DNA of 64,000 nucleotides from an uncultured Niabella sp. (GCA_934486785.1 CAKSQK010000002.1:124001-188000), one strand, 5' to 3'; counted from the first letter of the stretch, positions 46,711 through 56,083 are shown. Notes: generated by a model from the sequence alone, not told the origin. Made by a program: numbers and translations.

Positions 46711-47265
46711 TTATTTACCTGCTGACTTACCAGCTTTTTTCCTTACTACTTCGCCTGCAAAGCGTACGCCTTTTCCTTTGTATGGTTCGGGCTTGCGCAG
46801 GCTGCGGATCTTTGCACACACGGCGCCTACAAGCTGCTTATCGCTGCCTGTAATTGTGATGGACGGGTTCTGGCCTTTTAAGGTTTCGGTGGTAACAGTA
46901 AGCTCCTTAGGAATTTCGAAAATGATGTTGTGAGAATAGCCCAGGGAAAGATCGAGGATATTGCCCTGGTTGGATGCTTTAAAACCTACGCCTACCAGTT
47001 CCATTTTTTTCTGATAACCTTCTGTAACGCCGGTTACCAGGTTGGCGATCAGCGCGCGGTACAAACCATGCAATGCGCGGTGTTGTATTTCATCAGTAGG
47101 GCGGCTAACAACAATTTCGCCGTCCTTCACTTCTACTTTAATATCGGGGTTTACGGCTTGCTTCAGCTCACCATTTTTACCTTTTACAGTTACCACGTTA
47201 TCGGCACCTATGGTTACAGTAACACCTGCGGGAACCGGAATGGTTTGTTTTCCTATACGAGACAT
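46711..47265 (-). CDS. rplF: 50S ribosomal protein L6
   Basis: 184 residues; MSRIGKQTIPVPAGV start and the C-terminal KPEPYKGKGVRFAGEVVRKK segment are conserved L6 features. The spacer to rplR (46619-46710) is 92 bp. Confidence 0.97.
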   Translation of the reverse strand: MSRIGKQTIPVPAGVTVTIGADNVVTVKGKNGELKQAVNPDIKVEVKDGEIVVSRPTDEIQHRALHGLYRALIANLVTGVTEGYQKKMELVGVGFKASNQGNILDLSLGYSHNIIFEIPKELTVTTETLKGQNPSITITGSDKQLVGAVCAKIRSLRKPEPYKGKGVRFAGEVVRKKAGKSAGK

Positions 47266-47405
47266 TTTTTAAAAATTTGAATTTGAAAATTTGTTATTGG
47301 ATAATGTAAGTTAAAAGTGTTCAGTTGCCGTATAGAGAACTTAAATTGTCATTTTAACTTTTTGGATTTGCAAACCATTATCAAATTTGCAAATAGCCAT
47401 ACAGG

Positions 47406-47804
47406 CTAATATATATTGCAAAGCACCTCGCCGCCTACATTTTGCGCGCGCGCCTCTTTATCTGTCATTACACCTTTTGAGGTGGAAAGAATGGCAATGC
47501 CCAGGCCATTTTTTACCCTTCTGATGTCAGCGGGTTTTGAATACTGGCGCAAACCGGGACGGCTTACCCTTTCCAGGCTTTGGATAGCAGGCTGCTTGGT
47601 ATCAGCATCGTATTTCAAAGCTATTTTGATAATGCCCTGTTTGTTGTCGTCTTCAAATTTATACTTCAGGATGTAGCCCTGGCTGTATAAAATTTCAGTC
47701 ATGCGTTTTTTCAGGTTCGATGCAGGAATATCTACGATACGGTGGCCTGCCATTTGAGCGTTGCGTATTCTCGTTAAAAAATCTGCAATAGGATCTGTTA
47801 CCAT
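47406..47804 (-). CDS. rpsH: 30S ribosomal protein S8
   Basis: 132 residues; starts MVTDPIADFLTRIRNAQ and ends with GLGIAILSTSKGVMTDKEA, as in all bacterial S8. The 140-bp spacer to rplF is A/T-rich with AATTTG/AATTTGAA-like repeats. Confidence 0.97.
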   Translation of the reverse strand: MVTDPIADFLTRIRNAQMAGHRIVDIPASNLKKRMTEILYSQGYILKYKFEDDNKQGIIKIALKYDADTKQPAIQSLERVSRPGLRQYSKPADIRRVKNGLGIAILSTSKGVMTDKEARAQNVGGEVLCNIY

Positions 47805-47922
47805 TTTATTTAAAAATTATTCAGTACTTAATTAGTGGGTGGTTTTTGTGTTAAGCCCATACCCTGTCTTACGGCTTCATTTTTATATTGCCGGCCATAT
47901 GTGTTGGCTGGCGGATTGAGTT

Positions 47923-48192
47923 TTACCAGCTTGCTTTTTTTACTCCCGGAATTTTTCCGTTAAGAGCCATGTCTCTTAAAGCAACCCTTGAAATACCAAA
48001 GTAGCGGATGTAACCTTTAGGGCGGCCGGTAAGCTGGCAGCGGTTTTTCAGCCTTACTTTAGAAGAGTTTTTAGGAAGCTTGTCAAGTGCGGCCCAATCG
48101 CCGGCTTGTTTCAGCTCTTCCCTTTTAGCTGCAAACTGCTCCACCATTTTCTCTCTTTTATTCTGGCGTGCTATAATTGATTTTTTTGCCAT
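47923..48192 (-). CDS. rpsN: 30S ribosomal protein S14 (zinc-independent)
   Basis: 89 residues. Contains [19 protein letters not shown] but lacks the CxxC-x12-CxxC zinc knuckle, so it is the long C- form. In its standard place between rplE and rpsH. Confidence 0.96.
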   Translation of the reverse strand: MAKKSIIARQNKREKMVEQFAAKREELKQAGDWAALDKLPKNSSKVRLKNRCQLTGRPKGYIRYFGISRVALRDMALNGKIPGVKKASW

Positions 48193-48212
48193 GCTATTCC
48201 TTTATTTCTATT

Positions 48213-48788
48213 TTAGATTGTTTGTTTCTTTGCGTTTTTGAAAGGCATTCCCAGTTCTTTCAGCAGTTCGTAAGCTTCTTCATCTGTTTTTGCTGTAGTG
48301 ACGAAAGTAATATCCATACCAGTGATCTTGTTCACCTTATCAATATCAATTTCGGGAAAGATGATCTGCTCGGTTACGCCCATGGTATAGTTGCCGCGCC
48401 CGTCGAAGGATTTTTCGTTGATGCCTTTAAAATCGCGCACACGGGGTAACGCCACAGATATAAGCCTGTCTAAAAACTCGTACATTTTCACTCCGCGCAG
48501 GGTCACTCTTGCACCAATGGGCATGTGCTTGCGCAGCTTAAAGTTTGAAATATCTTTTTTAGAATTGGTGATCATCGCTTTCTGCCCTGTAATGTTGCTC
48601 AGTTCTTCCACAGCAATGTCTACCAGTTTCTTATCCGCCACAGCCCCGTTCACACCACGGTTCACACAAATTTTTTCAAGCTTTGGGGCCTGCATTACGC
48701 TTTTATAAGCAAATTTTTTAACCAGAGCAGGTGCTACTTCTTTTTTATATTTATCTGCCAGCCTGGGGGTATATTTTGTTGTACTCAT
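48213..48788 (-). CDS. rplE: 50S ribosomal protein L5
   Basis: 191 residues, 5S rRNA binding. [12 protein letters not shown] and [20 protein letters not shown] are conserved. The C-terminal KNAKKQTI tail is slightly longer than in E. coli L5 (179 aa). Confidence 0.97.
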   Translation of the reverse strand: MSTTKYTPRLADKYKKEVAPALVKKFAYKSVMQAPKLEKICVNRGVNGAVADKKLVDIAVEELSNITGQKAMITNSKKDISNFKLRKHMPIGARVTLRGVKMYEFLDRLISVALPRVRDFKGINEKSFDGRGNYTMGVTEQIIFPEIDIDKVNKITGMDITFVTTAKTDEEAYELLKELGMPFKNAKKQTI

Positions 48789-48816
48789 GATTTCTGTATT
48801 ATTTAGCTACAAAATA

Positions 48817-49155
48817 CTATAGTTTCTCTCCCGATTTTTTAAAAACACGAACCGCTTTGCCGTTGTCATCACGCTCGCGCTTAATTTTTGAAGGAGCTTT
48901 AGATTTGGCATCCCATAGCATTACGTTGCTGATGTGTATTGGCGCTTCTTTTTTTACAATACCGCCCTTGGTATTTTGTGCAGAGGGCTTGGTGTGTTTG
49001 GTTTTAATGTTTACACCTTCTACCAGCACTTTACTTTCATCTACCAATACTTCTTTTACAACGCGTGGTTTTGTTACGTCTTTGCTTTCGCCGGCAATAA
49101 CTACTACCTGGTCGCCTTTTTTAATATTGTACTTGGGTTTAAATCTGTTGCTCAT
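48817..49155 (-). CDS. rplX: 50S ribosomal protein L24
   Basis: 112 residues with the KOW motif KGDQVVVIAGESKD at residues 14-27. Assembly initiator of the large subunit. Confidence 0.96.
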   Translation of the reverse strand: MSNRFKPKYNIKKGDQVVVIAGESKDVTKPRVVKEVLVDESKVLVEGVNIKTKHTKPSAQNTKGGIVKKEAPIHISNVMLWDAKSKAPSKIKRERDDNGKAVRVFKKSGEKL

Positions 49156-49188
49156 TTTATTATGCTTTTTGCTGTAAGCATTGGGCTG

Positions 49189-49266
49189 TAAGCTTTAGGC
49201 TTTAAGCTTTGCTATTAGCATTTGAAATATCTTTTTTTTATGCTGTAGGCCTGGTGCCTAAAGCTT
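49189..49266. repeat. Perfect 12-bp inverted repeat spanning the rplX-rplN spacer
   Basis: TAAGCTTTAGGC at 49189-49200 and its exact reverse complement GCCTAAAGCTTA at 49255-49266, 54 bp apart, with additional GCTGTAAG/GGCTTTAAGC variants between. The spacer between the two ribosomal genes is 122 bp. Confidence 0.7.
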
Positions 49267-49277
49267 ATGGCTTTGCT

Positions 49278-49646
49278 TTATAATACTTCGGGCGCTAATG
49301 ATACAATTTTCATGTATCCTTTATCGCGCAGCTCTCTTGCCACGGGGCCAAAAATGCGGGTGCCTCTTGGCTCGCCAGCGGCATTCAGGATCACCACTGC
49401 GTTGTCATCAAAACGTATGTAAGAACCATCTTTACGGCGCAGTTTGTTGGTGCTGCGAACGATTACGGCTTTTGTTACGGTTCCTTTTTTAATACCACCG
49501 GCAGGCATAGCGTCTTTCACGGTTACAACGATCTGGTCTCCTATCCTGGCATAACGCTGGCCACTGTTTCCAAGCACACGAATACAAAGCACTTCTTTGG
49601 CACCGCTGTTATCAGCTACGTTTAACCTGCTTTCTTGCTGTATCAT
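49278..49646 (-). CDS. rplN: 50S ribosomal protein L14
   Basis: 122 residues, exact L14 length; starts [19 protein letters not shown] and has [16 protein letters not shown]. Confidence 0.98.
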   Translation of the reverse strand: MIQQESRLNVADNSGAKEVLCIRVLGNSGQRYARIGDQIVVTVKDAMPAGGIKKGTVTKAVIVRSTNKLRRKDGSYIRFDDNAVVILNAAGEPRGTRIFGPVARELRDKGYMKIVSLAPEVL

Positions 49647-49659
49647 CTTTAAAAATTTT

Positions 49660-49687
49660 GAATTATGAATTATGAATTATGAATTAT
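49660..49687. repeat. Four exact 7-bp tandem repeats (GAATTAT)
   Basis: GAATTAT occurs four times in succession in the rpsQ-rplN spacer, followed by the partial inverse TAATTCAGC, making a potentially cruciform A/T-rich element. Confidence 0.75.
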
Positions 49688-49723
49688 AAAATCCATCATT
49701 GATAATTCAGCATTTATAATTAA

Positions 49724-49981
49724 TTATTTAACTTTCTCAACAACTTCTACCAGCCTCCACCTCTTTAATTTGCTCAGGGGGCGGGTTTCCATGATCTTTA
49801 CAGTATCGCCAATGCTGCATTCGTTCTTTTCGTCATGCGCATGGAACCTGGTGGTTTTTTTCAGGAACTTACCGTAAATGGGGTGTTTGATCTTTCTTTC
49901 AACCGCAACGGTAATGGTTTTTTCCATTTTGTTGCTGGTTACAACACCTATCCTGATTTTTCTTAAATTTCTTTCAGACAT
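49724..49981 (-). CDS. rpsQ: 30S ribosomal protein S17
   Basis: 85 residues; [20 protein letters not shown] and [13 protein letters not shown] are characteristic of S17. Confidence 0.97.
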   Translation of the reverse strand: MSERNLRKIRIGVVTSNKMEKTITVAVERKIKHPIYGKFLKKTTRFHAHDEKNECSIGDTVKIMETRPLSKLKRWRLVEVVEKVK

Positions 49982-50012
49982 TGTATTTACCTTTTGGCTT
50001 AACTAATTTATA

Positions 50013-50228
50013 TTACGCTTTTTCAGCCTCTTGTTTTTGTTTTAAAAGCGTTTCGATCCGTGCAATGTCTTTACGCAGTGCGCGGATAGACATGGGGTTT
50101 TCCAGTGGGGAAATTGCGTGGGCAAACTCCAGCTTTTTTATTCTTTGCCTGGACTGCTCTAACTGAAGCTTTAAATCTTCAACGCTTAATCCTTTTATAC
50201 TGTCTAAGTATTCTTTTTTCTTTGACAT
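50013..50228 (-). CDS. rpmC: 50S ribosomal protein L29
   Basis: 71 residues from ATG 50228 (MSKKKEYLDSIKGLS); the in-frame ATG three codons upstream is unlikely. Contains NPMSIRALRKDIARIETLL. Part of the exit-tunnel rim. The start is 12 bp after the rplP stop. Confidence 0.94.
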   Translation of the reverse strand: MSKKKEYLDSIKGLSVEDLKLQLEQSRQRIKKLEFAHAISPLENPMSIRALRKDIARIETLLKQKQEAEKA

Positions 50229-50240
50229 TGTAAACACATT

Positions 50241-50663
50241 TTAGTTGGTGATCAAATCCCTGCGCATAGTAAACTTCGTTTTGATGGGCAGTTTACCCGA
50301 AGCCAGTGCCAGCGATCTGCGCGCCACTTCTTCGCTTACGCCATCAATTTCGAAAATGATACGGCCGGGTTGTACCACTGCTGCCCAGTACTCGAGGTTA
50401 CCTTTACCTTTACCCATACGCACCTCGGCGGGCTTGTGGGTAATGGGCTTATCAGGAAAAATGCGGATCCACACATTACCTTCTCTTTTCATGCTGCGGG
50501 TTAATGCCTGGCGGGCGGCTTCTATCTGGCGGTCTGTGATCCAGTGAGAATCCAGCGCTTTTAATGCATAAGAACCAAACGCAATGGTAGCCCCTCTTTT
50601 AGTGTCGCCTTTCATGCGGCCTTTCTGCATTTTCCTGTGCTTTGTCCTTTTCGGTTGTAACAT
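50241..50663 (-). CDS. rplP: 50S ribosomal protein L16
   Basis: 140 residues; starts [19 protein letters not shown] and has [20 protein letters not shown]. Binds the A-site region of 23S rRNA. Confidence 0.98.
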   Translation of the reverse strand: MLQPKRTKHRKMQKGRMKGDTKRGATIAFGSYALKALDSHWITDRQIEAARQALTRSMKREGNVWIRIFPDKPITHKPAEVRMGKGKGNLEYWAAVVQPGRIIFEIDGVSEEVARRSLALASGKLPIKTKFTMRRDLITN

Positions 50664-50672
50664 CTTTATTTA

Positions 50673-50704
50673 ATTTGACAATTCGACAATTTGATAATTT
50701 GACA
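50673..50704. repeat. Four imperfect 8-bp tandem repeats in the rplP-rpsC spacer
   Basis: ATTTGACA, ATTCGACA, ATTTGATA, ATTTGACA in succession, 9 bp upstream of the rplP ATG. Confidence 0.75.
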
Positions 50705-50755
50705 ATTATAAATCCGACGTGGTTGCCGAATTGGCTAATTGCCACATTTACTTAT

Positions 50756-51517
50756 TTAATTCCTCCTGTCTCTTCCACCACCACGGCGGTCTCCCCTTCT
50801 GTCATCGCGGCGGTTATCCCTGCGGTGCTCGCCGCCACCCACGCTCTTTTCATTTCCTGAAATGAAGTTGGGGTTCAGATCTCTTTTGGCAAGTACCTCA
50901 CCTTTACAGATCCATACTTTAATACCAATTTTACCATACACGGTTTGTGCAAACACATTGGCATAATCAATATCCATACGGAAGGTGTGCAAAGGCACAC
51001 GGCCTTGTTTGAATTCTTCGCTGCGGGCAATTTCAGCACCTGCCAGGCGGCCGCTCAATTTTACTTTAATACCTTCGGCACCCATACGAAGCGCAGAAGC
51101 GATGGCCATTTTAGTAGCGCGTTTAAAGTTGATGCGGTTTTCGATCTGGCGCGCAATGGTATCGGCCACGATCATGGCATCGGTTTCCGGGCGGCGGATC
51201 TCCAAAATGTTGATCTGCACATCATCGTTACCGGTAAGTTTTTTCAGCTCTTCTTTGATCCTGTCCACTTCGCCGCCACCTTTACCAATGATGATACCAG
51301 GCTTGGATGTATGAATGGTAATGATCAGTTTACCCAGTGTTCTTTCTATAACAATTTTAGAAATACCGCCTTTGTTGATACGGGCGTTGAGGTAATTCCT
51401 GATCTTGTTGTCTTCAATTAATTTAGAAGCAAAATCTTTTTTGCCTCCGTACCAGTTAGACTCCCATCCGCGAATGATGCCTAACCTGTTACCAATTGGA
51501 TTTGCTTTTTGACCCAT
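50756..51517 (-). CDS. rpsC: 30S ribosomal protein S3 with Arg/Asp-rich tail
   Basis: 253 residues. The KH domain [18 protein letters not shown] and [21 protein letters not shown] are standard. The last ~30 residues after GNEKSVGGG are an Arg/Asp/Gly-rich low-complexity tail ([13 protein letters not shown]), longer than in E. coli (233 aa) and typical of this phylum. Confidence 0.97.
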   Translation of the reverse strand: MGQKANPIGNRLGIIRGWESNWYGGKKDFASKLIEDNKIRNYLNARINKGGISKIVIERTLGKLIITIHTSKPGIIIGKGGGEVDRIKEELKKLTGNDDVQINILEIRRPETDAMIVADTIARQIENRINFKRATKMAIASALRMGAEGIKVKLSGRLAGAEIARSEEFKQGRVPLHTFRMDIDYANVFAQTVYGKIGIKVWICKGEVLAKRDLNPNFISGNEKSVGGGEHRRDNRRDDRRGDRRGGGRDRRN

Positions 51518-51526
51518 ATTTATTGG

Positions 51527-51970
51527 TTATGCGTTTATAGTTTCTTTTGTCTTTTTTGCAGGAGCTTTGGCCTGAGCGGATTTTGCTTTTGCTTTTTTAG
51601 CTTCAGCTTTTTGCTTTTTGGCAGTTTTGGCGTCCACACCTTCGTCTACAACAATGGTAACGTGGTTGCTGCGCTTGCGTACCCTGTAACCGCGGCCTTG
51701 TGGTGCAGGGCGCATGCGTTTTAAAGTTCTGCCTTCATCCACAAAAATTGTTTTAATAATCAATCCTGCTTCATCGCCGCCTTCATTGGCCTGTTTCCAG
51801 TTGTTGATGGCGTTAAGCACCAGTTTGCGCAAAGGCACGGCAGGGTGCTTGGGGTTGTGCTCCAGTTCAGCTAATACCAAATCCACTTTCTGGCCACGGA
51901 TCAAATCAGCCAAAAGCCTCATTTTGCGGGGCGATGTTGGATAATTTCTAAGTTTTGCTACTGCTTCCAT
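51527..51970 (-). CDS. rplV: 50S ribosomal protein L22 with Lys/Ala-rich tail
   Basis: 147 residues versus ~110 in E. coli. The globular part (MRLLADLIRGQKVDLVLAEL, RMRPAPQGRGYRVRKRSNHV) is normal; residues ~112-147 form a Lys/Ala-rich extension (AKAKSAQAKAPAKKTKE). Confidence 0.97.
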   Translation of the reverse strand: MEAVAKLRNYPTSPRKMRLLADLIRGQKVDLVLAELEHNPKHPAVPLRKLVLNAINNWKQANEGGDEAGLIIKTIFVDEGRTLKRMRPAPQGRGYRVRKRSNHVTIVVDEGVDAKTAKKQKAEAKKAKAKSAQAKAPAKKTKETINA

Positions 51971-52080
51971 TTTTAATTTTTGATGTTTGATGCTTTAACG
52001 TCAAACTACTTTACTGTTATTTATAGCCCGGTTGTTGTACACTTCATCTGCTATCTACCGGCGCCGGGCCAGATCATTTA

Positions 52081-52347
52081 TTATTTGCTGCCTGCGTGGC
52101 CTTTAAACTGGCGGGTTGGCGCAAATTCGCCCAGCTTGTGCCCCACCATAAATTCAGTTACATACACGGGTATAAATTTGTTACCGTTATGCACAGCAAA
52201 TGTGTGGCCTACAAAATCAGGAGTAATGGTAGAGCGGCGGCTCCATGTTTTTATTACTGCTTTTTTTGCTCCTCCTTCGTTTATAGCCAATACCTTTTTT
52301 TCCAGGTGGGTTGCTACATAAGGACCTTTTTTAATCGAACGAGCCAT
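52081..52347 (-). CDS. rpsS: 30S ribosomal protein S19
   Basis: 88 residues; [19 protein letters not shown] and [18 protein letters not shown] are diagnostic. Confidence 0.98.
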   Translation of the reverse strand: MARSIKKGPYVATHLEKKVLAINEGGAKKAVIKTWSRRSTITPDFVGHTFAVHNGNKFIPVYVTEFMVGHKLGEFAPTRQFKGHAGSK

Positions 52348-52394
52348 TTATAATTACAATTTTAGATTTACGATTTTTCTTTGTTTGCCAGCCA

Positions 52395-52406
52395 CGATAG
52401 CTATCG
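52395..52406. repeat. 12-bp perfect palindrome in the rplB-rpsS spacer
   Basis: CGATAGCTATCG in context CCACGATAGCTATCGGGG. Nearly the same unit (TTCCGATAGCCATCGGAA) is in the rplD-rplW spacer at 53687-53704. Confidence 0.65.
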
Positions 52407-52416
52407 GGGCCGAAGG

Positions 52417-53256
52417 CTATTTAGCTAATTTGCTGCCGTCTTTACGCTGAATGATCAGTTTATCGCTTGCCTTGCCTCTTGTTCTTGTTTTTTCGCCTTT
52501 GGCGTATTTACCGGTGCGGCTGCGCGGGTGCCCGCCACTTGCCCTACCTTCACCACCACCCATCGGGTGATCTACCGGGTTCATGGCCACACCACGGGTG
52601 CGTGGCTTAATTCCCTTCCACCTGTTACGGCCGGCTTTACCCATGCTTTGCTGGCTGTGGTCGCTGTTGCTTACCACACCTACTGTTGCAAAACAATTGA
52701 TGAGCACTTTTCTCAACTCGCCGGAAGGCATTTTAAGAACGGCGTATTTTTCTTCTTTGTTGGTAAGCTGCGCACTTGAACCTGCACTGCGGGCCATTAC
52801 GCCACCCTGGCCGGGATGTAGTTCAATATTATGAATGTTGGTACCCAAAGGCATGTTCTTCATCTGAAGCGTGTTGCCGATTTCGGGCGCTACTGCATTG
52901 CCGCTTACTATTACAGAACCCACTTTTAAACCCTGCGGGGCAATGATGTAACGTTTTTCACCATCTGTATATTCCACCAAAGCGATGAATGAAGTACGGT
53001 TAGGATCGTATTCAATGGTCAACACTTTAGCTTCTATATTATGTTTGTCTCTTTTAAAATCAATAATGCGGTATTTCTTTTTGTGCCCACCGCCTCTGTA
53101 CCTCATGGTAAGGTGACCGGAGGAGTTGCGGCCGCCGGTGCTTTTCTTTTTTTCAACCAGGGTTTTTTCCGGCTGATTGGTAGTAATTTCCGCGTAAGCG
53201 TTCCCTATTCTCCAGCGGGAGCCTGCGGTCATTGGTTTAAATTTCTTTACTGCCAT
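52417..53256 (-). CDS. rplB: 50S ribosomal protein L2
   Basis: 279 residues. Contains [20 protein letters not shown] and the peptidyl-transferase-associated [17 protein letters not shown] with its conserved His. Confidence 0.98.
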   Translation of the reverse strand: MAVKKFKPMTAGSRWRIGNAYAEITTNQPEKTLVEKKKSTGGRNSSGHLTMRYRGGGHKKKYRIIDFKRDKHNIEAKVLTIEYDPNRTSFIALVEYTDGEKRYIIAPQGLKVGSVIVSGNAVAPEIGNTLQMKNMPLGTNIHNIELHPGQGGVMARSAGSSAQLTNKEEKYAVLKMPSGELRKVLINCFATVGVVSNSDHSQQSMGKAGRNRWKGIKPRTRGVAMNPVDHPMGGGEGRASGGHPRSRTGKYAKGEKTRTRGKASDKLIIQRKDGSKLAK

Positions 53257-53371
53257 TTTTAATTTCTTTTTACTCTCTGAGCTTTTGTTTTCAACACTTC
53301 GCGGCGGTTGGTTGCCTTTCTTTTAGTTATTGTTCATGGTTTGTTATGAACCATTGCCATCAACTATAAAC

Positions 53372-53671
53372 TTATAAGTTTGCGTACAAATCAATCTCTT
53401 CACCTTCGGCTACAGTTACATAAGCTTTTTTATAAGCAGGCTTGCGGCCCTGTATAAAACCGGCTTTGGTATAGCGGGTTTTGTTTTTTGCCGGGGATAC
53501 CACGGTATTCACACTTGTAACGGTTACACCGTAAAAAGCTTCAATGGCTTTTTTAATTTCAAGCTTGTTCGATTTTCTGGCCACCTTAAAAGCATAGCGG
53601 CGTAAGGTTTCCTGCTGCGCGTTGGCTTTTTCGGTAATGATTGGCTTTATTAAAATTTCGCTCGGTTTCAT
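53372..53671 (-). CDS. rplW: 50S ribosomal protein L23
   Basis: 99 residues; MKPSEILIKPIITEKANAQQ and the NTVVSPAKNKTRYTKAG loop. Docking site for trigger factor and SRP. Confidence 0.97.
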   Translation of the reverse strand: MKPSEILIKPIITEKANAQQETLRRYAFKVARKSNKLEIKKAIEAFYGVTVTSVNTVVSPAKNKTRYTKAGFIQGRKPAYKKAYVTVAEGEEIDLYANL

Positions 53672-53686
53672 CTTTGTTTATTTTAG

Positions 53687-53704
53687 TTCCGATAGCCATC
53701 GGAA
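53687..53704. repeat. 18-bp imperfect palindrome in the rplW-rplD spacer
   Basis: TTCCGAT / ATCGGAA arms around AGCC; shares the CGATAGCYATCGG core with the palindrome at 52395. Confidence 0.65.
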
Positions 53705-53719
53705 TGAAATTAGAAATTA

Positions 53720-54358
53720 CTACGCTTCTGCAGGCTGCTCATCTTCACTAAAGATCTTTGCCGCACTTTCGGTAAATACCAGCACATCAGAGTTTACGAT
53801 GTCGTAAGTATTCAGATCGCTGAGCGCGATGCCCAATACAGAAGGTATGTTACGGAAAGACAATTCCAAATTTTCGTTGGGGCCCGCCATTACGAACATG
53901 GATTTTTTGTTGCCCGCGTTCAGGCTGTCTAAAATACCAGCGAAAGCTTTGGTTTTAGGAGCATCAATATTAATATCTTCTACCACCACAATGGCGTTGC
54001 TCTTTGCTTTATGCGAAAGCGCTGATATCTTGGCCAGGTCTTTCACTTTCTTGTTCAGCTTAAAGCTATAATCGCGCGGCTTGGGGCCAAAAATAGTACC
54101 GCCACCTTTATATAAGGGGTTGCGGATGTTGCCTTTACGGCTACCGCCCGTACCTTTTTGCTTGTGCAATTTGCGGCTGGCGCCCTTCACCTCAGCACGT
54201 GTTTTTACTTTGTTTGTACCCTGGCGTTGCGCAGCTAAAAATTGCTTTACGGCCAGGTAGATCACGTGGTTGTTCGGTTCTGCACCAAAAATATCATCCG
54301 GCAATTCAACCGAACGGCCTGTGGCTTTACCCTGTGTATTTAAAACTTCAACTTGCAT
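53720..54358 (-). CDS. rplD: 50S ribosomal protein L4
   Basis: 212 residues; TRAEVKGASRKLHKQKGTGG and GGGTIFGPKPRDYSFKLNKK are the conserved extended loop of L4. Confidence 0.97.
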   Translation of the reverse strand: MQVEVLNTQGKATGRSVELPDDIFGAEPNNHVIYLAVKQFLAAQRQGTNKVKTRAEVKGASRKLHKQKGTGGSRKGNIRNPLYKGGGTIFGPKPRDYSFKLNKKVKDLAKISALSHKAKSNAIVVVEDINIDAPKTKAFAGILDSLNAGNKKSMFVMAGPNENLELSFRNIPSVLGIALSDLNTYDIVNSDVLVFTESAAKIFSEDEQPAEA

Positions 54359-54414
54359 TTTCTTTATTTTTTATCCTTTGTAACATTACTGCTGCAAAGA
54401 ATGATAACCCTGAA

Positions 54415-55032
54415 TTAATTTTGAACTAAAACAATTGATCCGATGTGGCCGGGAACCGAACCGCTAACGAGAATGTAATTTTTTTCGGGGAAGATCTTTA
54501 CCACTTTCAGCCCTTTCAGCTTTACCCTTTCGCCACCCATGCGGCCCGCCATGCGCATACCTTTCATTACGCGGCTCGCGTCAGACGAGTTACCCAGTGA
54601 ACCTGGAGCGCGCTGCCTGTCGTGCTGACCGTGAGACTGCTCGCCCACACCATGGAAACCGTGGCGCTTAACCACACCCTGGAAACCTTTACCTTTTGAA
54701 GTGCCCACTACGTTTACTTTTTCACCTTCGGTAAAAATGTCAACGGTGATCTCTTCACCAATATTTTTTTCGATTGAAAAATCGCGGAATTCTTTAGAGA
54801 TTTTTTTAGCGGCAGTGTTAGCCTTTGCGAAGTGGTTTTTTTCAGGTAGCGTGGCGCGGCTTTCTTTTTTGTCGCCGTAAGACAATTGTAACGCGTTGTA
54901 ACCGTCAGTTTCTATCGTTTTCACCTGTGTTACAATACAGGGGCCTGCTTCTATGATGGTGCAGGCAGTTTGTTTGCCCTGAGGATCGTAGATGCTGGTC
55001 ATCCCAAGCTTTTTCCCAATAATTCCTTTCAT
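54415..55032 (-). CDS. rplC: 50S ribosomal protein L3
   Basis: 205 residues from ATG 55032 (MKGIIGKKLGMTSIYD); an upstream in-frame ATG at 55080 adds 16 non-homologous residues. Has GKGFQGVVKRHGFHGV and SLGNSSDASRVMKGMRM, with the methylatable Gln region replaced by the standard L3 loop. Confidence 0.96.
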   Translation of the reverse strand: MKGIIGKKLGMTSIYDPQGKQTACTIIEAGPCIVTQVKTIETDGYNALQLSYGDKKESRATLPEKNHFAKANTAAKKISKEFRDFSIEKNIGEEITVDIFTEGEKVNVVGTSKGKGFQGVVKRHGFHGVGEQSHGQHDRQRAPGSLGNSSDASRVMKGMRMAGRMGGERVKLKGLKVVKIFPEKNYILVSGSVPGHIGSIVLVQN

Positions 55033-55194
55033 TTCTATGTATGTTTTAGTGCTGCGCAGGATTATCAGGACTGCCGGCAACTGATACCGGTATCGATCCT
55101 CGTTTGCTGCCGACCTTTTCTATTTTATAAGAAGTACCGGCAGTAAACAAACCCTGAACGGCTTGTTTTATGTGTATGTTCAGTGCTCTTTTGG

Positions 55195-55208
55195 CTCGCC
55201 AGGGCGAG
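55195..55208. repeat. Palindrome CTCGCC-AG-GGCGAG in the rplC-rpsJ spacer
   Basis: 6-bp perfect arms with a 2-bp centre, embedded in a 242-bp spacer (55033-55274) that is unusually long for the S10 operon and has no coding frame. Confidence 0.55.
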
Positions 55209-55274
55209 TTTGAGAGATGAATGTTTTTTTGATAAGAACTACAAATGTTGCTCCGGATATGGCGCGGTAAAGCC

Positions 55275-55580
55275 TTAGGCTTTGATCTCTACTTCCACAC
55301 CGCTGGGCAGGTCTAATTTAGACAATGCATCCACCGTGCGCGAAGAGGAGGTATAAATATCCAGCAACCTCTTGTGTGTTGCCAATTGAAACTGCTCACG
55401 GCTTTTTTTGTTTACGTGAGGAGAACGAAGAACAGTAAAGATTTTACGGTGTGTTGGCAAAGGAATAGGGCCTGTAACCACAGCGCCGGTGCTACGCACG
55501 GTCTTAACGATTTTCTCAGCTGATTTATCAACCAGGTTGTGATCGTAAGATTGTAATTTTATTCTGATTCTTTGTGACAT
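55275..55580 (-). CDS. rpsJ: 30S ribosomal protein S10
   Basis: 101 residues, standard length; [20 protein letters not shown] and [20 protein letters not shown]. First gene of the operon; upstream str-operon genes are not present here. Confidence 0.98.
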   Translation of the reverse strand: MSQRIRIKLQSYDHNLVDKSAEKIVKTVRSTGAVVTGPIPLPTHRKIFTVLRSPHVNKKSREQFQLATHKRLLDIYTSSSRTVDALSKLDLPSGVEVEIKA

Positions 55581-55609
55581 TGTAAAATACCCGTTTCAAT
55601 TTGGGAGTG

Positions 55610-55617
55610 CAAAGGTA
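55610..55617 (-). promoter_or_regulatory. Putative promoter -7 element of the S10 operon
   Basis: On the minus strand TACCTTTG (TTACCTTTGCA in context) ends 30 nt before the rpsJ ATG. The same core occurs upstream of rimO and of the first RlpA-like gene. Confidence 0.55.
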
Positions 55618-55735
55618 AGGGGAAGTTTTGTATTAAACTAAATTTTTAAGAAAATTTTTTCACTCACATTTCATTTTTTACGGGTTCCAATACTATCTAC
55701 TGTTTCTTACTTTAATATATTATTTTACAAGCCCT

Positions 55736-56083
55736 TTACCTGTTATGCCTAATGCAATAAGAATAGATGGAAATGATCTTCATATCTTCCCATGTATACA
55801 CATCGCAGGAAGAGATTTCTGAGACCACCTGCTCATCCCTGATAAACGTTGCGGTTCCCTGGATAACTACGGCATTTTCACTTTCAATGATATTGAGCTG
55901 CCTGAAATGTGTTGTAACACTGTCGAAATAAGCTCTGACCTTTTCGCAGTAGGGCCTGATCGCTTCAATCCCCTTTAAAGTGTGTTCGACGGGCGTTTCC
56001 CATAATGTATGCTCTGTTAAGTATTCATAACAGGCGCTGAATTGTCCGTTTGAAAATAATGATGAAATGTGTGACTTTTTCAT
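55736..56083 (-). CDS. NTF2-like (SnoaL-type) protein
   Basis: 115 residues from ATG 56083 (MKKSHISSLFSNGQFS); an in-frame ATG at 56119 adds 12 residues without homology. Opening helix with FSACYEYLTEHTLWE, ending in a four-strand sheet (NAVVIQGTATFIRDEQVVSE, CDVYTWEDMKI), matching the compact SnoaL/NTF2 fold. No catalytic His/Asp pair is obvious. Isolated from the operon by 155 bp. Function unknown. Confidence 0.65.
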   Translation of the reverse strand: MKKSHISSLFSNGQFSACYEYLTEHTLWETPVEHTLKGIEAIRPYCEKVRAYFDSVTTHFRQLNIIESENAVVIQGTATFIRDEQVVSEISSCDVYTWEDMKIISIYSYCIRHNR

